From the NCBI GenBank assembly GCA_963802095.1, contig CAWDHI010000011.1, positions 1-64,000 of the forward strand: a stretch of 64,000 nucleotides of DNA. The letters run 5' to 3'. The notes under the pieces are model-generated. The model had not been told where the DNA came from. It did not search any database and saw only the letters and a list, made by a program, of their open reading frames with translations. Within the stretch, counting starts at the first letter, position 1. Each line of letters opens with the position of its first letter. The position numbers were made by a program, and so were the translations under genes. Below, piece by piece: positions 16,010-25,315 of this stretch. Source of the stretch: CAVVEQ01 sp963802095. Its GTDB lineage: Bacteria; Chloroflexota; Anaerolineae; Anaerolineales; Anaerolineaceae.

Positions 16010-17283
16010 ATGTCCTCTGTCAGGTTTTCCAGGAATTCCTGGTTGTTTTTGGTACGCTGCATGCGCTGCAGGATGGCCTCGGTGGCCACAGCGGGGTCCA
16101 TACCAGCTCCCTGCGGGGGCTGGCCAATCATCTGCAGGTACATCCTGCGCATCAGCCAGACACGCTGGAGGATATCGGGGCCGAGCAGCAGGTCCTCGCG
16201 ACGGGTGGAGGAGCGCTCAATATCGATGGCAGGGAAGACGCGACGTTCCTGCAGGCGGCGGGAAAGGTGCAATTCCATGTTGCCGGTGCCTTTGAACTCC
16301 TCGAAGACCACATCATCCAGCCTTGAGCCGGTATCCACCAGGGCGGTGGAAATGATGGTGAGAGAACCGCCGTCTTCAATATTTCGCGCGGCGCCGAAGA
16401 AGCGCTTGGGTGGATAAAGCGCGCTTGGGTCCATACCGCCGGAAAGGGTTCTCCCGGAGGGATTGACTACCAGGTTATATGCGCGCGCCAACCGGGTGAG
16501 CGAATCCATCAGAATGACCACGTCGCGGCCGATCTCCACCAGACGCTTGGCGCGTTCCAGGGTGATCTCCGCAGAGCGAACATGCGAGGTGACCGGTTCG
16601 TCGAAGGTGGAAGCCACCACCTCGGCATCCACCGAGCGGTCCATATCCGTCACCTCCTCGGGGCGCTCGCCAATCAGGGCGATGATGAGATGTGTTTCCG
16701 GGTTCTTGATGGAGATGGAATTAGCCAATTGCTTTAGGATGGTGGTCTTGCCTGCCTTGGGGGGAGAAACGATCATACCGCGCTGGCCACGCCCGATTGG
16801 AGCGATGAGGTTGATCAGGCGAGAAGAAAGGATATCCCGGTCGGTCTCCAGGTCGAAGCGTTTATCCGGGAAAACAGGAGTGAGCGATTCAAAGTTCACC
16901 CTGCGGCGGGCTTCTTCTGGATCGAGGCCGTTAACCGATTCCACCTTGAGCAGACCGTAATGCCGTTCGGATTCGCGCGGTGGGCGCACAACCCCCAGCA
17001 CCAGGTCGCCATTGCGCAGGTCATAGCGACGAAGCTGCGCCTGCGAAACGTAAATATCATCGTGGCCGATGGCGTAATTCTGGCGCAGAAAACCGATGCC
17101 CTCCGGCATGATCTCCAGCACGCCGCCGCGCATTTCGATGCCCTCCTTCTCCGCTTCAAGCTGGACGATGCGGACGATCAAATTCTCCTTTTTCATGCGT
17201 TTGGCGTCCGGAACGTTCAACGCCATGGCTTGATCACGGAGGGTGGCAAGCGGAAGATTTTCTAGTTCAAGGATGTTAAGCAT
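16006..17283 (-). CDS. rho: Transcription termination factor Rho
   Basis: The ATG at 17283 gives 425 residues, matching standard Rho; the upstream extension of the frame to 17370 is not used because MLNILELENLPLATLRDQA is the classical N-terminus. Domains in order are a Rho N-terminal helical (SAP-like) domain, the cold-shock-like RNA-binding domain with GFLRQNYAIGHDDIYVS, and the RecA-type ATPase. The Walker A motif is PPKAGKT near residues 174-180, and LIGERPEEVTDM and VILMDSLTRLARAYN follow. The hexamer loads on nascent RNA and ends transcription. A near-consensus promoter lies 177 bp upstream (17460-17488), leaving a long leader, which fits the known autoregulation of rho. Confidence 0.97.
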   Translation of the reverse strand: MLNILELENLPLATLRDQAMALNVPDAKRMKKENLIVRIVQLEAEKEGIEMRGGVLEIMPEGIGFLRQNYAIGHDDIYVSQAQLRRYDLRNGDLVLGVVRPPRESERHYGLLKVESVNGLDPEEARRRVNFESLTPVFPDKRFDLETDRDILSSRLINLIAPIGRGQRGMIVSPPKAGKTTILKQLANSISIKNPETHLIIALIGERPEEVTDMDRSVDAEVVASTFDEPVTSHVRSAEITLERAKRLVEIGRDVVILMDSLTRLARAYNLVVNPSGRTLSGGMDPSALYPPKRFFGAARNIEDGGSLTIISTALVDTGSRLDDVVFEEFKGTGNMELHLSRRLQERRVFPAIDIERSSTRREDLLLGPDILQRVWLMRRMYLQMIGQPPQGAGMDPAVATEAILQRMQRTKNNQEFLENLTEDM

Positions 17284-17459
17284 ATTGAAATGACCCCAAA
17301 AAGGTGATGAGTGTGATGGGCTGGAAATCAAGCCTGTTCTGCCTGTTTGTGCAGGCATTTGAAAGAGCAATTGTCATGAACGGTTGGGATTTGTCTTTGG
17401 GTAACCGGCTCACCGCCAGTATCCCGTGTTACGAATACATTTGCCTCGAAGGTCTAAAA

Positions 17460-17488
17460 ATTATAGCATGGCACAGAGCATCTTGCAA
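17460..17488 (-). promoter_or_regulatory. Sigma-70 promoter of rho
   Basis: The minus strand shows TTGCAA (17488-17483), 17 bp, then TATAAT (17465-17460). It would give a leader of about 170 nt before the rho start codon. A rho leader of this size could carry the rho-dependent autoattenuation known in other bacteria. Confidence 0.75.
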
Positions 17489-17541
17489 GCGGTTTTTTTC
17501 TCATGTCAAGACCGAAAATGGTCTCTCCCCTTCGATATTAA

Positions 17542-17928
17542 TTACCCGGTACGGATCACCCGCAATGCAGACCAGGTGGGATCGATCGAGAATATGGAAG
17601 TGGCAGCCATGGAGACGGTTTTTGCGTACGTCCAGATGATATCCCGGTTGAGATCGGTTTTCATCCCGGAGGTTCCTTTGGGATAACTGACCCAGACAGG
17701 GACCTTGGGAGTTAAATATGGATGGAGGTCAGCCAGGACTTTTTCCAGCCCGGCCATATCTCGAATGAAAACCTGGATGACATGGATGGGCGCCTGCGGC
17801 TCCCGCATAAGCACCAAGCCCGGGGGAAGCGCTCCCATTGAATCCACGTAACCGGGAGGATCACCGATGAGCAGGAAGCGATGATCCTTCTTCAGGTACA
17901 AGCGCTGGGCGATGGATTTATCGGACAT
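17542..17928 (-). CDS. DUF3052-like protein
   Basis: This 128-residue soluble protein shows the DUF3052 layout: an N-terminal LYLKKDHRFLLIGDPPGY, a central LADLHPYLTPKVPVWVSYPKG, then TSGMKTDLNRDIIWTYAKT and a C-terminal SIDPTWSALRVIRTG. The family has an alpha/beta fold and no established function; the motif [VI]DxTWSxL[RK] at the end is diagnostic. It begins 26 bp after the nuoN stop on the same strand, so it may be the last gene of the nuo transcript. The rho promoter lies within the 258 bp that follow. Confidence 0.75.
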   Translation of the reverse strand: MSDKSIAQRLYLKKDHRFLLIGDPPGYVDSMGALPPGLVLMREPQAPIHVIQVFIRDMAGLEKVLADLHPYLTPKVPVWVSYPKGTSGMKTDLNRDIIWTYAKTVSMAATSIFSIDPTWSALRVIRTG

Positions 17929-17954
17929 ATGTAATCACCGCTTGGATTTCGATT

Positions 17955-19418
17955 TCAGCGAATGACAAGAACGGCATTGGAGACAATCGCCATCAACCAG
18001 GCTGGTTCCAACGCCAGGATGAACACAGCCACCGCGGATACAAGGGTGACAACGGTCAACCAGATATCCCTCCGAATTTTTGGTTCACCTTCCATCATGA
18101 ACATTTTAAAAATTACCCGCAGGTAGTAAAAAACGGAGATGACAGATGCCAGGATGCCGACTACAGCCAACCAAGGGAAACCACCTTCAATCACGTCGGA
18201 GAAAAGGTAGTATTTTCCCCAGAACCCGATGGTGAGCGGGACGCCTGCAAAGGAGAGCAGGAAGAGGGACATGCAGACACCCAGCCAGGGATACTTTCTC
18301 CCTAGGCCGGCATAATCATCAATTTCCAACCCCCGGGCATCTCCTTTTTCCATGGCAATGACCACCGCCCAGGCGCCAAAAGAGGTGATGGCATAGGCGA
18401 GCAAGTAAAAGACCATTGCCGCGACGATCTCGCTCGTAAGTGCTTTATTGCCATACGGGACGAAGGCCATCAACAGGTACCCGGCGCTTGCAACACTGGT
18501 GAAAGCCAGCAACCGTTTCATGTTCTTTTGCGAAAGCGCCATCAGATTCCCGACCAGCATGGTTGCCACCGAGAGCACCATGAAAATCGGGGTGAGGTCC
18601 ACAGAATAAATGGTGAAATCTCTTAGGAATACCCGAATCAGAGCTCCGAAAGCTGCGATCTTTACCCCAATGGACATGAAGGCGGAAACGGGTGTGGGCG
18701 ATCCCTGGTACACATCCGGCGCCCACATGTGGAATGGAACCGAGGCTATCTTGAAACCCAGCCCGACCAGTAGGAAGCCCGCCCCCAGCAGCATGAGCGT
18801 GGGATTCATGAGTGTCTCCGCCGAGACTCGGTGAGCGATCTCAGGGATGTTGGTTGTGCCTGTCGCGCCGAAAACCAGGGCGATGCCATAGAGCAGGAAA
18901 CCGCTGGCGAACGCACCGGTGAAGAAGTATTTAAGCGCGGCTTCTTCGGAATCCAGTCGCGGGAGGGCGAAGCCCGCCATCACATAGAGCGGGATGGAAA
19001 GCAGTTCAAGCCCCAGGAAAAGGATGATCAGATCGTTTACTTGCGCAAGCAGGATCATCCCGGTGATGGAGAAGAAAAGCAGGCTATAGAACTCGCCCTT
19101 CTCGATCTTCATGCGGCGCATATAGTCCACCGAAAGCGCGGTCACCACCAGCCCGGTGATCATGAAAACGACCGTCAGGACCACACTGAAGCCATCCACC
19201 ACTACCATGTCGTTGAACGCGGTTATACCGAGGCGGATGCCAGGAATGGAGAACTGCTGGTATGCCAGCACCATACCGACCACGAACCCGATGGCTGCAA
19301 AAATGGCCGTGATCCCCTTGCGGCCTTTCGGGATCCAGAGATCGACAAGCAGCAGGAATACCGCCCAGAATGCGGTGAAAACCAGGGGAAGATAAACCGG
19401 AAGATTCATGTTGAGCAT
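17955..19418 (-). CDS. nuoN: NADH-quinone oxidoreductase subunit N
   Basis: NuoN is one of the three Mrp-antiporter-like proton-pumping membrane subunits of respiratory complex I. The 487 residues have about fourteen hydrophobic segments and the typical stretches LGLELLSIPLYVMAGF, AALKYFFTGAFASGFLLYGI, KIASVPFHMWAPDVYQGSP (conserved Lys and His) and SQKNMKRLLAFTSVASAGYL. It is the last nuo gene, 14 bp after nuoM, with the DUF3052-like gene 26 bp downstream. Confidence 0.96.
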   Translation of the reverse strand: MLNMNLPVYLPLVFTAFWAVFLLLVDLWIPKGRKGITAIFAAIGFVVGMVLAYQQFSIPGIRLGITAFNDMVVVDGFSVVLTVVFMITGLVVTALSVDYMRRMKIEKGEFYSLLFFSITGMILLAQVNDLIILFLGLELLSIPLYVMAGFALPRLDSEEAALKYFFTGAFASGFLLYGIALVFGATGTTNIPEIAHRVSAETLMNPTLMLLGAGFLLVGLGFKIASVPFHMWAPDVYQGSPTPVSAFMSIGVKIAAFGALIRVFLRDFTIYSVDLTPIFMVLSVATMLVGNLMALSQKNMKRLLAFTSVASAGYLLMAFVPYGNKALTSEIVAAMVFYLLAYAITSFGAWAVVIAMEKGDARGLEIDDYAGLGRKYPWLGVCMSLFLLSFAGVPLTIGFWGKYYLFSDVIEGGFPWLAVVGILASVISVFYYLRVIFKMFMMEGEPKIRRDIWLTVVTLVSAVAVFILALEPAWLMAIVSNAVLVIR

Positions 19419-19432
19419 TCGTTATCCTCTCC

Positions 19433-20925
19433 CTAGGGGATGGCAGCCAGTATCTGGGATGCCGAGGCGTGGACCAGGTTGAAGAACGGCTGTGGGTACA
19501 GCCCGATCCACAGGATTAGCAGGATGATGGGTGCCAGGATCAGGATCTCGCGCTTATCCAGGTCGGGGAGCTGCTGGTTTTCCGCATGCGTGACCGGGCC
19601 AAGGAATACCTTCTCGAACATCACGAAGAGGTACACCGCTGCCAGGATCACTCCCAATGCCGCCGCGACCACGAACCAGGGTTGCGCAAGGATCGTCGAC
19701 TGGTAAGCGCCCATCAGGATGTTGAATTCTCCCGCAAAGCCGTTGGTGGTTGGCAGGGCAGCAGAGGAAAGCATCACCACCAGCGCGAGAGTACCAAGGA
19801 CCGGCATCACCTTCCAGATCCCGCCAAAGTCGGCCATGTTTCGGGTGTGGCGGCGCTCGTAAAGGAAACCGACGATCAGGAAAAGCGCACCCGTGCTGAG
19901 CCCGTGATTGATCATCTGCAGGATGGCACCTTCCAGAGACTGGCTGGTGAGGGCAAAGATGCCAAGCACCACGAAACCCATATGGCTCACCGAAGAATAG
20001 GCTACCAGTTTTTTCACATCCTTCTGAGCAAGGGCGACGGAAGCACCGTAGATGATCCCGATCACCGCAAGTACTGCCAGCCACGGTCCCAACTGCAAAG
20101 TTGCCTGCGGGAAGAGGGAGAGGTTGAAGCGTACCAACCCGTAGGAGCCCATTTTCAGAAGGATGGCCGCCAGGATCACGGAGGCTGCGGTCGGAGCTTC
20201 CACGTGGGCATCCGGCAGCCAGGTGTGCAATGGGAATAGCGGTACCTTGATGGCAAACGCCAATCCGAAAACAACGAAAAGCGCCATCTGGACCGAGGCG
20301 AAGCTCTGCCGTTGAGCGGCTAGTTCGGTCAGTGAATAAGTATCCGCAACCGTACCGATATAGATGATCCCCAGCAGCATCAGCACTGAGCCTGCCATGG
20401 TGAACAGGAAAAACTTAAAGGCGGCGTAGATGCGCCGCTCCCCCCCCACACACCGATCAGGAAGTACATCGGTACCAGGGTGAACTCCCAGAAAACGTAG
20501 AAAAGCACCATGTCAAACGACAGAAAGACCCCCATTAAGGCCATCTCAAGCAGCAGAAAGACCACCATGAAGGATCTGACATTCTGGTTGATGGATTTCC
20601 ACGTAGCCAGGATGGCCAGCGGGGTGATGAATGCAGTCAGCAATACCAGCAGGATATTGATCCCATCCAGGCCAAGATGGAAATTGATTGGAATCCCGTT
20701 TATGGTGAACCAGGGAATATCTATCTCCAGTTGTGCGTTTGGATCAGCCGGGTTATAGAGGGTTAGAACCCAGATCGAAACAGTAAAAACAGCCAGCGAG
20801 GTCAGCAGCGCGATCCAGCGGTTGGTGGTCCGGCTTTCCTCTTTTTGGAGCAGGATCAAAACGATCCCGATCACGGGCAGGAAAGTGAGGATCACCAGCG
20901 GGTTTTGAAGAGCATTCATAAACAA
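19433..20925 (-). CDS. nuoM: NADH-quinone oxidoreductase subunit M, interrupted by an apparent frameshift
   Basis: NuoM is a proton-pumping antiporter-like subunit of complex I. It is split over two frames. The N-terminal part (20925 to about 20445) starts MFMNALQNPLVILTF and runs to VPMYFLIGVWGG; the remainder is in another frame, GGERRIYAAFKFFLFTMAGS onward to the stop at 19433. Joined, the sequence is a normal NuoM of about 497 residues with PLFPLHTWLPDAHVEAPT and KKLVAYSSVSHMGFV. The break is at a run of eight G (C8 on the plus strand, 20440-20447); nine would restore the frame through VWGGERR. A one-base sequencing or assembly error is the simplest reading; true loss or slippage-based expression cannot be excluded. 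Confidence 0.9.
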
Positions 20926-20943
20926 TCCTTGCGCTGCATCTTT

Positions 20944-22896
20944 TTAATGAAGGAGCAAATAACCGATCAGGATCACCGCCCCGAAAAGCACCGCCAGGGC
21001 GTAGGAGCGCACGTACCCATTCTGTAGAATGCGCAGCTTTTCGGATATCCAAATGGTCACTTTTCCGATGCCATCTATCAACCCATCTATCACACGGTGA
21101 TCGATGATCTCGGAAAGCCAGTCGGAAACCGCGTAATAGGGACCCACCAGAACAGCCTGGTAAGCGCGGTCAAACCAGCGCTGCTGAAGCGTTGTAAAAA
21201 ACGGACCAATCACGCGGCGCAGCGGATCCACCTGCAGGGCGGATTCGCGGACGTACCGTCGGTAAAGCAAGATGCCAAAAACGATACCGCTAACGGCCAG
21301 AAGAGACGAAACAACCATCACCCAGGGAACCATCACCGAAGGATGGATGCCCTCGAGCGTATGTTCCAACCAGTGCTCCAGGTGGTAGGTGGGGAAGATA
21401 TTAAGTTCGCCGCCCACTACGGAAAGCGCAGCCAGGATGATGAGTGGTATGGTGATAATGGCACCATTTTCAGCTGCGTGCTCTGCGGAATGGCTATGGC
21501 TGCGGCCGAGAAATACAAGATAGACCTGACGGGTCATGTAGAAGGCTGTCAACAGTGCAGAGATGCCTAAAATGATGAATATCAGCGGAAAATGGCTGGC
21601 CGCGGTGAGAATCTCATCCTTTGAGAAAAAACCGGAAAGGGGCACTATCCCAGCCAGAGCAAGCGCACCCACCAGGTAGACCGCGAAGGTGATTGGCATT
21701 TTCCCCAGTAAGCCGCCCATATTACGCATATCCTGGGGGTCATCCACAGAATGGGATGCATCGGAGGCGGAAGCCTTGTGCCCGTGTTCCATGCCAAGGA
21801 TTACCGAACCGGCAGCCAAGAAAAGCAGCGCCTTGAAGAAGGCATGAGTGGTGAGGTGGAACATGGCTGCCACCCAAGCACCCATCCCTGCTGCCGCCAC
21901 CATGTACCCAAGCTGACTGATGGTGGAATAGGCCAGGACCTTCTTGATGTCGTACTGGCTTACCGCCACAAGCGCGCCCAGAATAGCGGTGAGCGCGCCA
22001 ACCCACATCACCACCGCAGCCGAGGTTGGTGAGGCAATGAAGAGCGCCTGCGAACGCACCACCAGGTATACGCCAGCGGTGACCATCGTGGCAGCATGGA
22101 TGAGGGCGGAAACCGGCGTGGGACCCGCCATTGCGTCCGGCAGCCAGACGAACAACGGGAGCTGGGCGGATTTCCCGGCGACGGCCAGGAGGAGAAGCAG
22201 GGTGATGGCCAGCAATAACTGGGAGGATGCCCCGGCAGCCTGCTGGAAGACCACATCGAAGTCCAGACTGCCAAAGGCGGAAGCCATCAGGAAGATGGCC
22301 AGCAACATGCCGAGATCTCCCACGCGGTTGACGATGAATGCCTTCTTGGCGGCTTTGGCGTTCGCGGTGCCTTCTGCGCCTTTTTCAAACCAGAAACCGA
22401 TCAGCAGGTAGGAGCAGAGGCCAACCCCCTCCCAGCCAACGAAGAGCATGAAAAAGTTGTTTGCGCTTACCAGCACCATCATGGAGGCGATGAAGAGGTT
22501 AAGGTAAATAAAATATCGGCGGAAGCGCCCCGGATCCCCGTTGTGGCGCACGTCGGAATGCATGTAGCCAATGGAATAAAGGTGGATGAGCGTGCCAACT
22601 CCTGTGACCACCAGCATCATCCATACCGAGAGAGTATCCACACGGAATGCCCATTCCAGGCGGATGTTTTCAAATTGCGCCCAGACGGCCAGCGGGCGGA
22701 TCACTGCTTCCGGGTTGGCCTTCAGCCCGAGCCCGAGCAGAACCGCCACCACAAAGGATCCCAGGGCGGCGAGAACCGCGACCGTGCCGATCAGTCCTTC
22801 CTTGAACCATTTACCAAAAAGCAGGTTGATCCCCAAGCCAATGAGGGGGATGAAAACCACCCACGGAACCAGCTGCGATGCTTCAGGAATGGGCAT
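20944..22896 (-). CDS. nuoL: NADH-quinone oxidoreductase subunit L
   Basis: NuoL is the distal antiporter-like subunit with the long lateral helix coupling complex I proton channels. The 650 residues are a standard length, with WMMLVVTGVGTLIHLYSIGY, FVGWEGVGLCSYLLIGFW, AGKSAQLPLFVWLPDAMAGP, TPVSALIHAATMVTAGVYL and QYDIKKVLAYSTISQLGYM. The C-terminal part after residue 480 holds the amphipathic lateral helix and the last transmembrane segment. It lies between nuoK (29 bp upstream) and nuoM (18 bp downstream). Confidence 0.97.
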   Translation of the reverse strand: MPIPEASQLVPWVVFIPLIGLGINLLFGKWFKEGLIGTVAVLAALGSFVVAVLLGLGLKANPEAVIRPLAVWAQFENIRLEWAFRVDTLSVWMMLVVTGVGTLIHLYSIGYMHSDVRHNGDPGRFRRYFIYLNLFIASMMVLVSANNFFMLFVGWEGVGLCSYLLIGFWFEKGAEGTANAKAAKKAFIVNRVGDLGMLLAIFLMASAFGSLDFDVVFQQAAGASSQLLLAITLLLLLAVAGKSAQLPLFVWLPDAMAGPTPVSALIHAATMVTAGVYLVVRSQALFIASPTSAAVVMWVGALTAILGALVAVSQYDIKKVLAYSTISQLGYMVAAAGMGAWVAAMFHLTTHAFFKALLFLAAGSVILGMEHGHKASASDASHSVDDPQDMRNMGGLLGKMPITFAVYLVGALALAGIVPLSGFFSKDEILTAASHFPLIFIILGISALLTAFYMTRQVYLVFLGRSHSHSAEHAAENGAIITIPLIILAALSVVGGELNIFPTYHLEHWLEHTLEGIHPSVMVPWVMVVSSLLAVSGIVFGILLYRRYVRESALQVDPLRRVIGPFFTTLQQRWFDRAYQAVLVGPYYAVSDWLSEIIDHRVIDGLIDGIGKVTIWISEKLRILQNGYVRSYALAVLFGAVILIGYLLLH

Positions 22897-22925
22897 ATTC
22901 TTCTCCGATCCTCATGATCCCTTTC

Positions 22926-23228
22926 CTATCCCTTCAAGCTCGACATTTGATCCACGTCCACGCTCTTTTTGGCGCGGAAGATGGCCACCAGAAGCGCGAG
23001 ACCGACAGCAACCTCGGCAGCAGCAACGATCATCACGAAAAACACGATCAACTGCCCGGAGAGCACCCGGTAGTAGGCCGCGAACGCAATCAGCACCAGG
23101 TTGGCTGCGTTCAACATCAATTCCAGCGACATGAAAACAACCAGGGCATTGCTCCTGAGCAGCACGCCGATCACCCCGAGGCTGAAAAGAACGGCGGAAA
23201 GGATCAGGTAATAATCTACTGGGACCAT
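22926..23228 (-). CDS. nuoK: NADH-quinone oxidoreductase subunit K
   Basis: NuoK is a small three-helix membrane subunit of complex I that carries conserved membrane Glu residues of the proton path. The 100 residues are the usual length. The conserved segments MSLELMLNAANLVLIAF (first Glu in SLELM) and VIFFVMIVAAAEVAVGLAL-type helix (second Glu in AAAEVAVGL) are present. It lies 9 bp after nuoJ. Confidence 0.96.
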   Translation of the reverse strand: MVPVDYYLILSAVLFSLGVIGVLLRSNALVVFMSLELMLNAANLVLIAFAAYYRVLSGQLIVFFVMIVAAAEVAVGLALLVAIFRAKKSVDVDQMSSLKG

Positions 23229-23237
23229 ATTTCCTCT

Positions 23238-23807
23238 TCAGGACACATTTTCATCTTCCACCGGCAATTCGGTTTCACCGGAGTTGATCTCTTTTTTACT
23301 GCCCTGGGTAAGAATGATGGCACCGATAAGGGCAGAAAGCAGGATCAGAGAAGTTAATTCAAAAGGCAAAGCGTACTTGGAGAAAAGCTCCAAGCCCAGA
23401 GCAGTCGGGCTGCCATAGCCTGGCACCTGAACCGCAGGCACGGTCATATTCCCGTACCGGATAAAGTAACCCAGGACTAGTTCCACAAGAAATACCGCGC
23501 TGAGCACTCCGGCGAAAATTATATGGCTGCGTCTGGGTTTCGAGGGTTTAAATCGCTCCCCACCTAGAAGCATGATCACAAACAGGAACAGGACCATGAT
23601 CGCACCAGCGTAAACAGCGATCTGGCTGAGGGCGATGAATGGAGCGCCCAGGGTGAGATATATTACCCCGACGGTTGCAAAATTCAGCACCAGGAAAAGG
23701 GCTGAATTGATCGTATCCTTGCTGATGAGCATGGCCACAGCAGAAGCTACTGCCACCAGTGCCAGAACTCCGAATACCAGGTAGGGAATCGTTGTTTCGA
23801 AGGTCAT
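23238..23807 (-). CDS. nuoJ: NADH-quinone oxidoreductase subunit J
   Basis: NuoJ is a membrane subunit near the quinone-coupling region of complex I. The 189 residues have five hydrophobic helices, with AMLISKDTINSALFLVLNFA, LGAPFIALSQIAVYAGAIMV and LFLFVIMLLGG, the typical VYAGAIMVLFLFVIML core including the pi-bulge helix. A charged C-terminal tail (ending EDENVS) is longer than the minimal family member. It overlaps closely with nuoI (2 bp apart). Confidence 0.95.
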   Translation of the reverse strand: MTFETTIPYLVFGVLALVAVASAVAMLISKDTINSALFLVLNFATVGVIYLTLGAPFIALSQIAVYAGAIMVLFLFVIMLLGGERFKPSKPRRSHIIFAGVLSAVFLVELVLGYFIRYGNMTVPAVQVPGYGSPTALGLELFSKYALPFELTSLILLSALIGAIILTQGSKKEINSGETELPVEDENVS

Positions 23808-23809
23808 TG

Positions 23810-24301
23810 TTAATCCAAGGGGTCTTTCATTTCCGGAACCGAGCGGGTGAATTCTCCGGGTGGGGTATTCTGCGGGGTAGGCTTGCCGCCCGGGGGAACC
23901 CCCTGCAGCAACATCTCTTTGCCATAGATTGCGCTGGCTCGATCGTAATAGGTCAGTTCATACTGGTCACCCAGGATAATGGCCTCGGTCGGGCAGGCGT
24001 CTTCACAGTAACCGCAGAAGATGCAGCGCAGCATGTTGATCTCGTATGTGGAAGCATACCGGTCTCCGGGGGAATAGCGGATCTCATCCGTGTTCTCCGC
24101 TGCCTCAACGAAAATCGCATCAGCTGGGCAGGCAGCCGCGCAAAGGGCGCAGCCAATGCACTTTTCCAATCCATTGTCATAACGGGTGAGGAAGTGCCTC
24201 CCTTTAAAGCGCTGGCGGACAGGGCGTTTTTCTTCCGGGTAGGAGATTGTTATCGGCCTGGATAAAAAAGCCCTAAAAGTAGTCCACAAACCTCTAAGCA
24301 T
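23810..24301 (-). CDS. nuoI: NADH-quinone oxidoreductase subunit I
   Basis: NuoI carries the two 4Fe-4S clusters N6a and N6b of complex I and passes electrons towards NuoB. The 163-residue protein has both 8-iron ferredoxin motifs, CIGCALCAAACPADAI and CIFCGYCEDACPTEAI, after the membrane-facing N-terminal helix and the RFKGRHFLTRY stretch. It directly abuts nuoH (nuoH stop at 24302). The C-terminal tail is Pro/Gly-rich and probably disordered. Confidence 0.97.
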   Translation of the reverse strand: MLRGLWTTFRAFLSRPITISYPEEKRPVRQRFKGRHFLTRYDNGLEKCIGCALCAAACPADAIFVEAAENTDEIRYSPGDRYASTYEINMLRCIFCGYCEDACPTEAIILGDQYELTYYDRASAIYGKEMLLQGVPPGGKPTPQNTPPGEFTRSVPEMKDPLD

Positions 24302-25312
24302 TTACGAACCCTCCAGAAACACCAGCACGACCGAAGTGATCAGCACATTGAAGACCGCCAGGGGAAAGAGTACCTTCCAGCCAAGTGCCATCAACCGGTC
24401 ATAGCGCAGGCGCGGGAGTGTGGCGCGTATCCACACCAACGCATACAACCAGATAACCACCTTGCCAAAAAATACGATCGGCCCCCACAATCCGGGCGTC
24501 TCGATAAAGGGCAGGTGGAATCCGCCCAGGAAGAGAGTTGTACCGATCATAGCGATACAGATCATTTTTATATATTCCGCCATGAAAAAGACCGCGAACT
24601 TCATCCCCGAGTATTCACTGTGGTAACCTGCTGTGAGTTCCTGCTCGGCATCAGGCATATCAAATGGCGAACGATTGATCTCGGCGGTGCTTGCAAGGAA
24701 ATAAATAACAAATGCAAGCGGTTGTAATAAGATGAACCAATACGGCTGCTGGGCATCGACAATGGTGTTGATCTGAAGTGATCCCGCCACCATTACGGGA
24801 CCGATCATGGCAAGCCCGAGTGCCAGTTCATAACTGATCATTTGTGCTGTGGAACGCAAACCACCCAGCAAGGCGTACTTATTGTTAGAAGCCCAGCCGG
24901 CCAATGTAATGCCGTAGACCGAGATGGAGGTCACCGCGATGATGTACAGGATGCCGATATTGACATCGCTGGCCAATCCCATTGGGATCGTCCGCCCGAA
25001 GAGGGTAACCTTCTCCCCCCACGGGATGACCGCGGTGATGATCAGCGCGGGCAGGACTGTGATGAGCGGGGCGATCACAAAAATTACTTTACTGGCACCC
25101 GCAGGGGTGAGCTCTTCTTTAAAAATAAGCTTGACCGCATCCGCGATGGGTTGAAGTAAACCCTGCCAACCGGCGCGATTGGGGCCGATACGCACCTGGA
25201 AGCGTGCCAGCACCCGGCGTTCGAACCAGGTGAGATATGCAAAACCCACGGTCAGGAAGAGCACCAGGAAAATCGCTTTCAAAAACCATTCCAGGAAAAG
25301 CCAATAATCCAT
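24302..25312 (-). CDS. nuoH: NADH-quinone oxidoreductase subunit H
   Basis: NuoH forms, with NuoB and NuoD, the quinone chamber of complex I. The 336 residues have eight hydrophobic segments and the highly conserved FAYLTWFERRVLARFQVRIG, GPNRAGWQGLLQPIADAVKL, INRSPFDMPDAEQEL and AGYHSEYSGMKFAVFFMAEY. It lies 3 bp after nuoG and abuts nuoI. Confidence 0.97.
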   Translation of the reverse strand: MDYWLFLEWFLKAIFLVLFLTVGFAYLTWFERRVLARFQVRIGPNRAGWQGLLQPIADAVKLIFKEELTPAGASKVIFVIAPLITVLPALIITAVIPWGEKVTLFGRTIPMGLASDVNIGILYIIAVTSISVYGITLAGWASNNKYALLGGLRSTAQMISYELALGLAMIGPVMVAGSLQINTIVDAQQPYWFILLQPLAFVIYFLASTAEINRSPFDMPDAEQELTAGYHSEYSGMKFAVFFMAEYIKMICIAMIGTTLFLGGFHLPFIETPGLWGPIVFFGKVVIWLYALVWIRATLPRLRYDRLMALGWKVLFPLAVFNVLITSVVLVFLEGS

Positions 25313-25315
25313 TGG

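Noticed and set aside
19433..20925. Two separate NuoM-type proteins
   Set aside because: The two frames join exactly at a homopolymer and together make one normal NuoM, so a frameshift is more economical.
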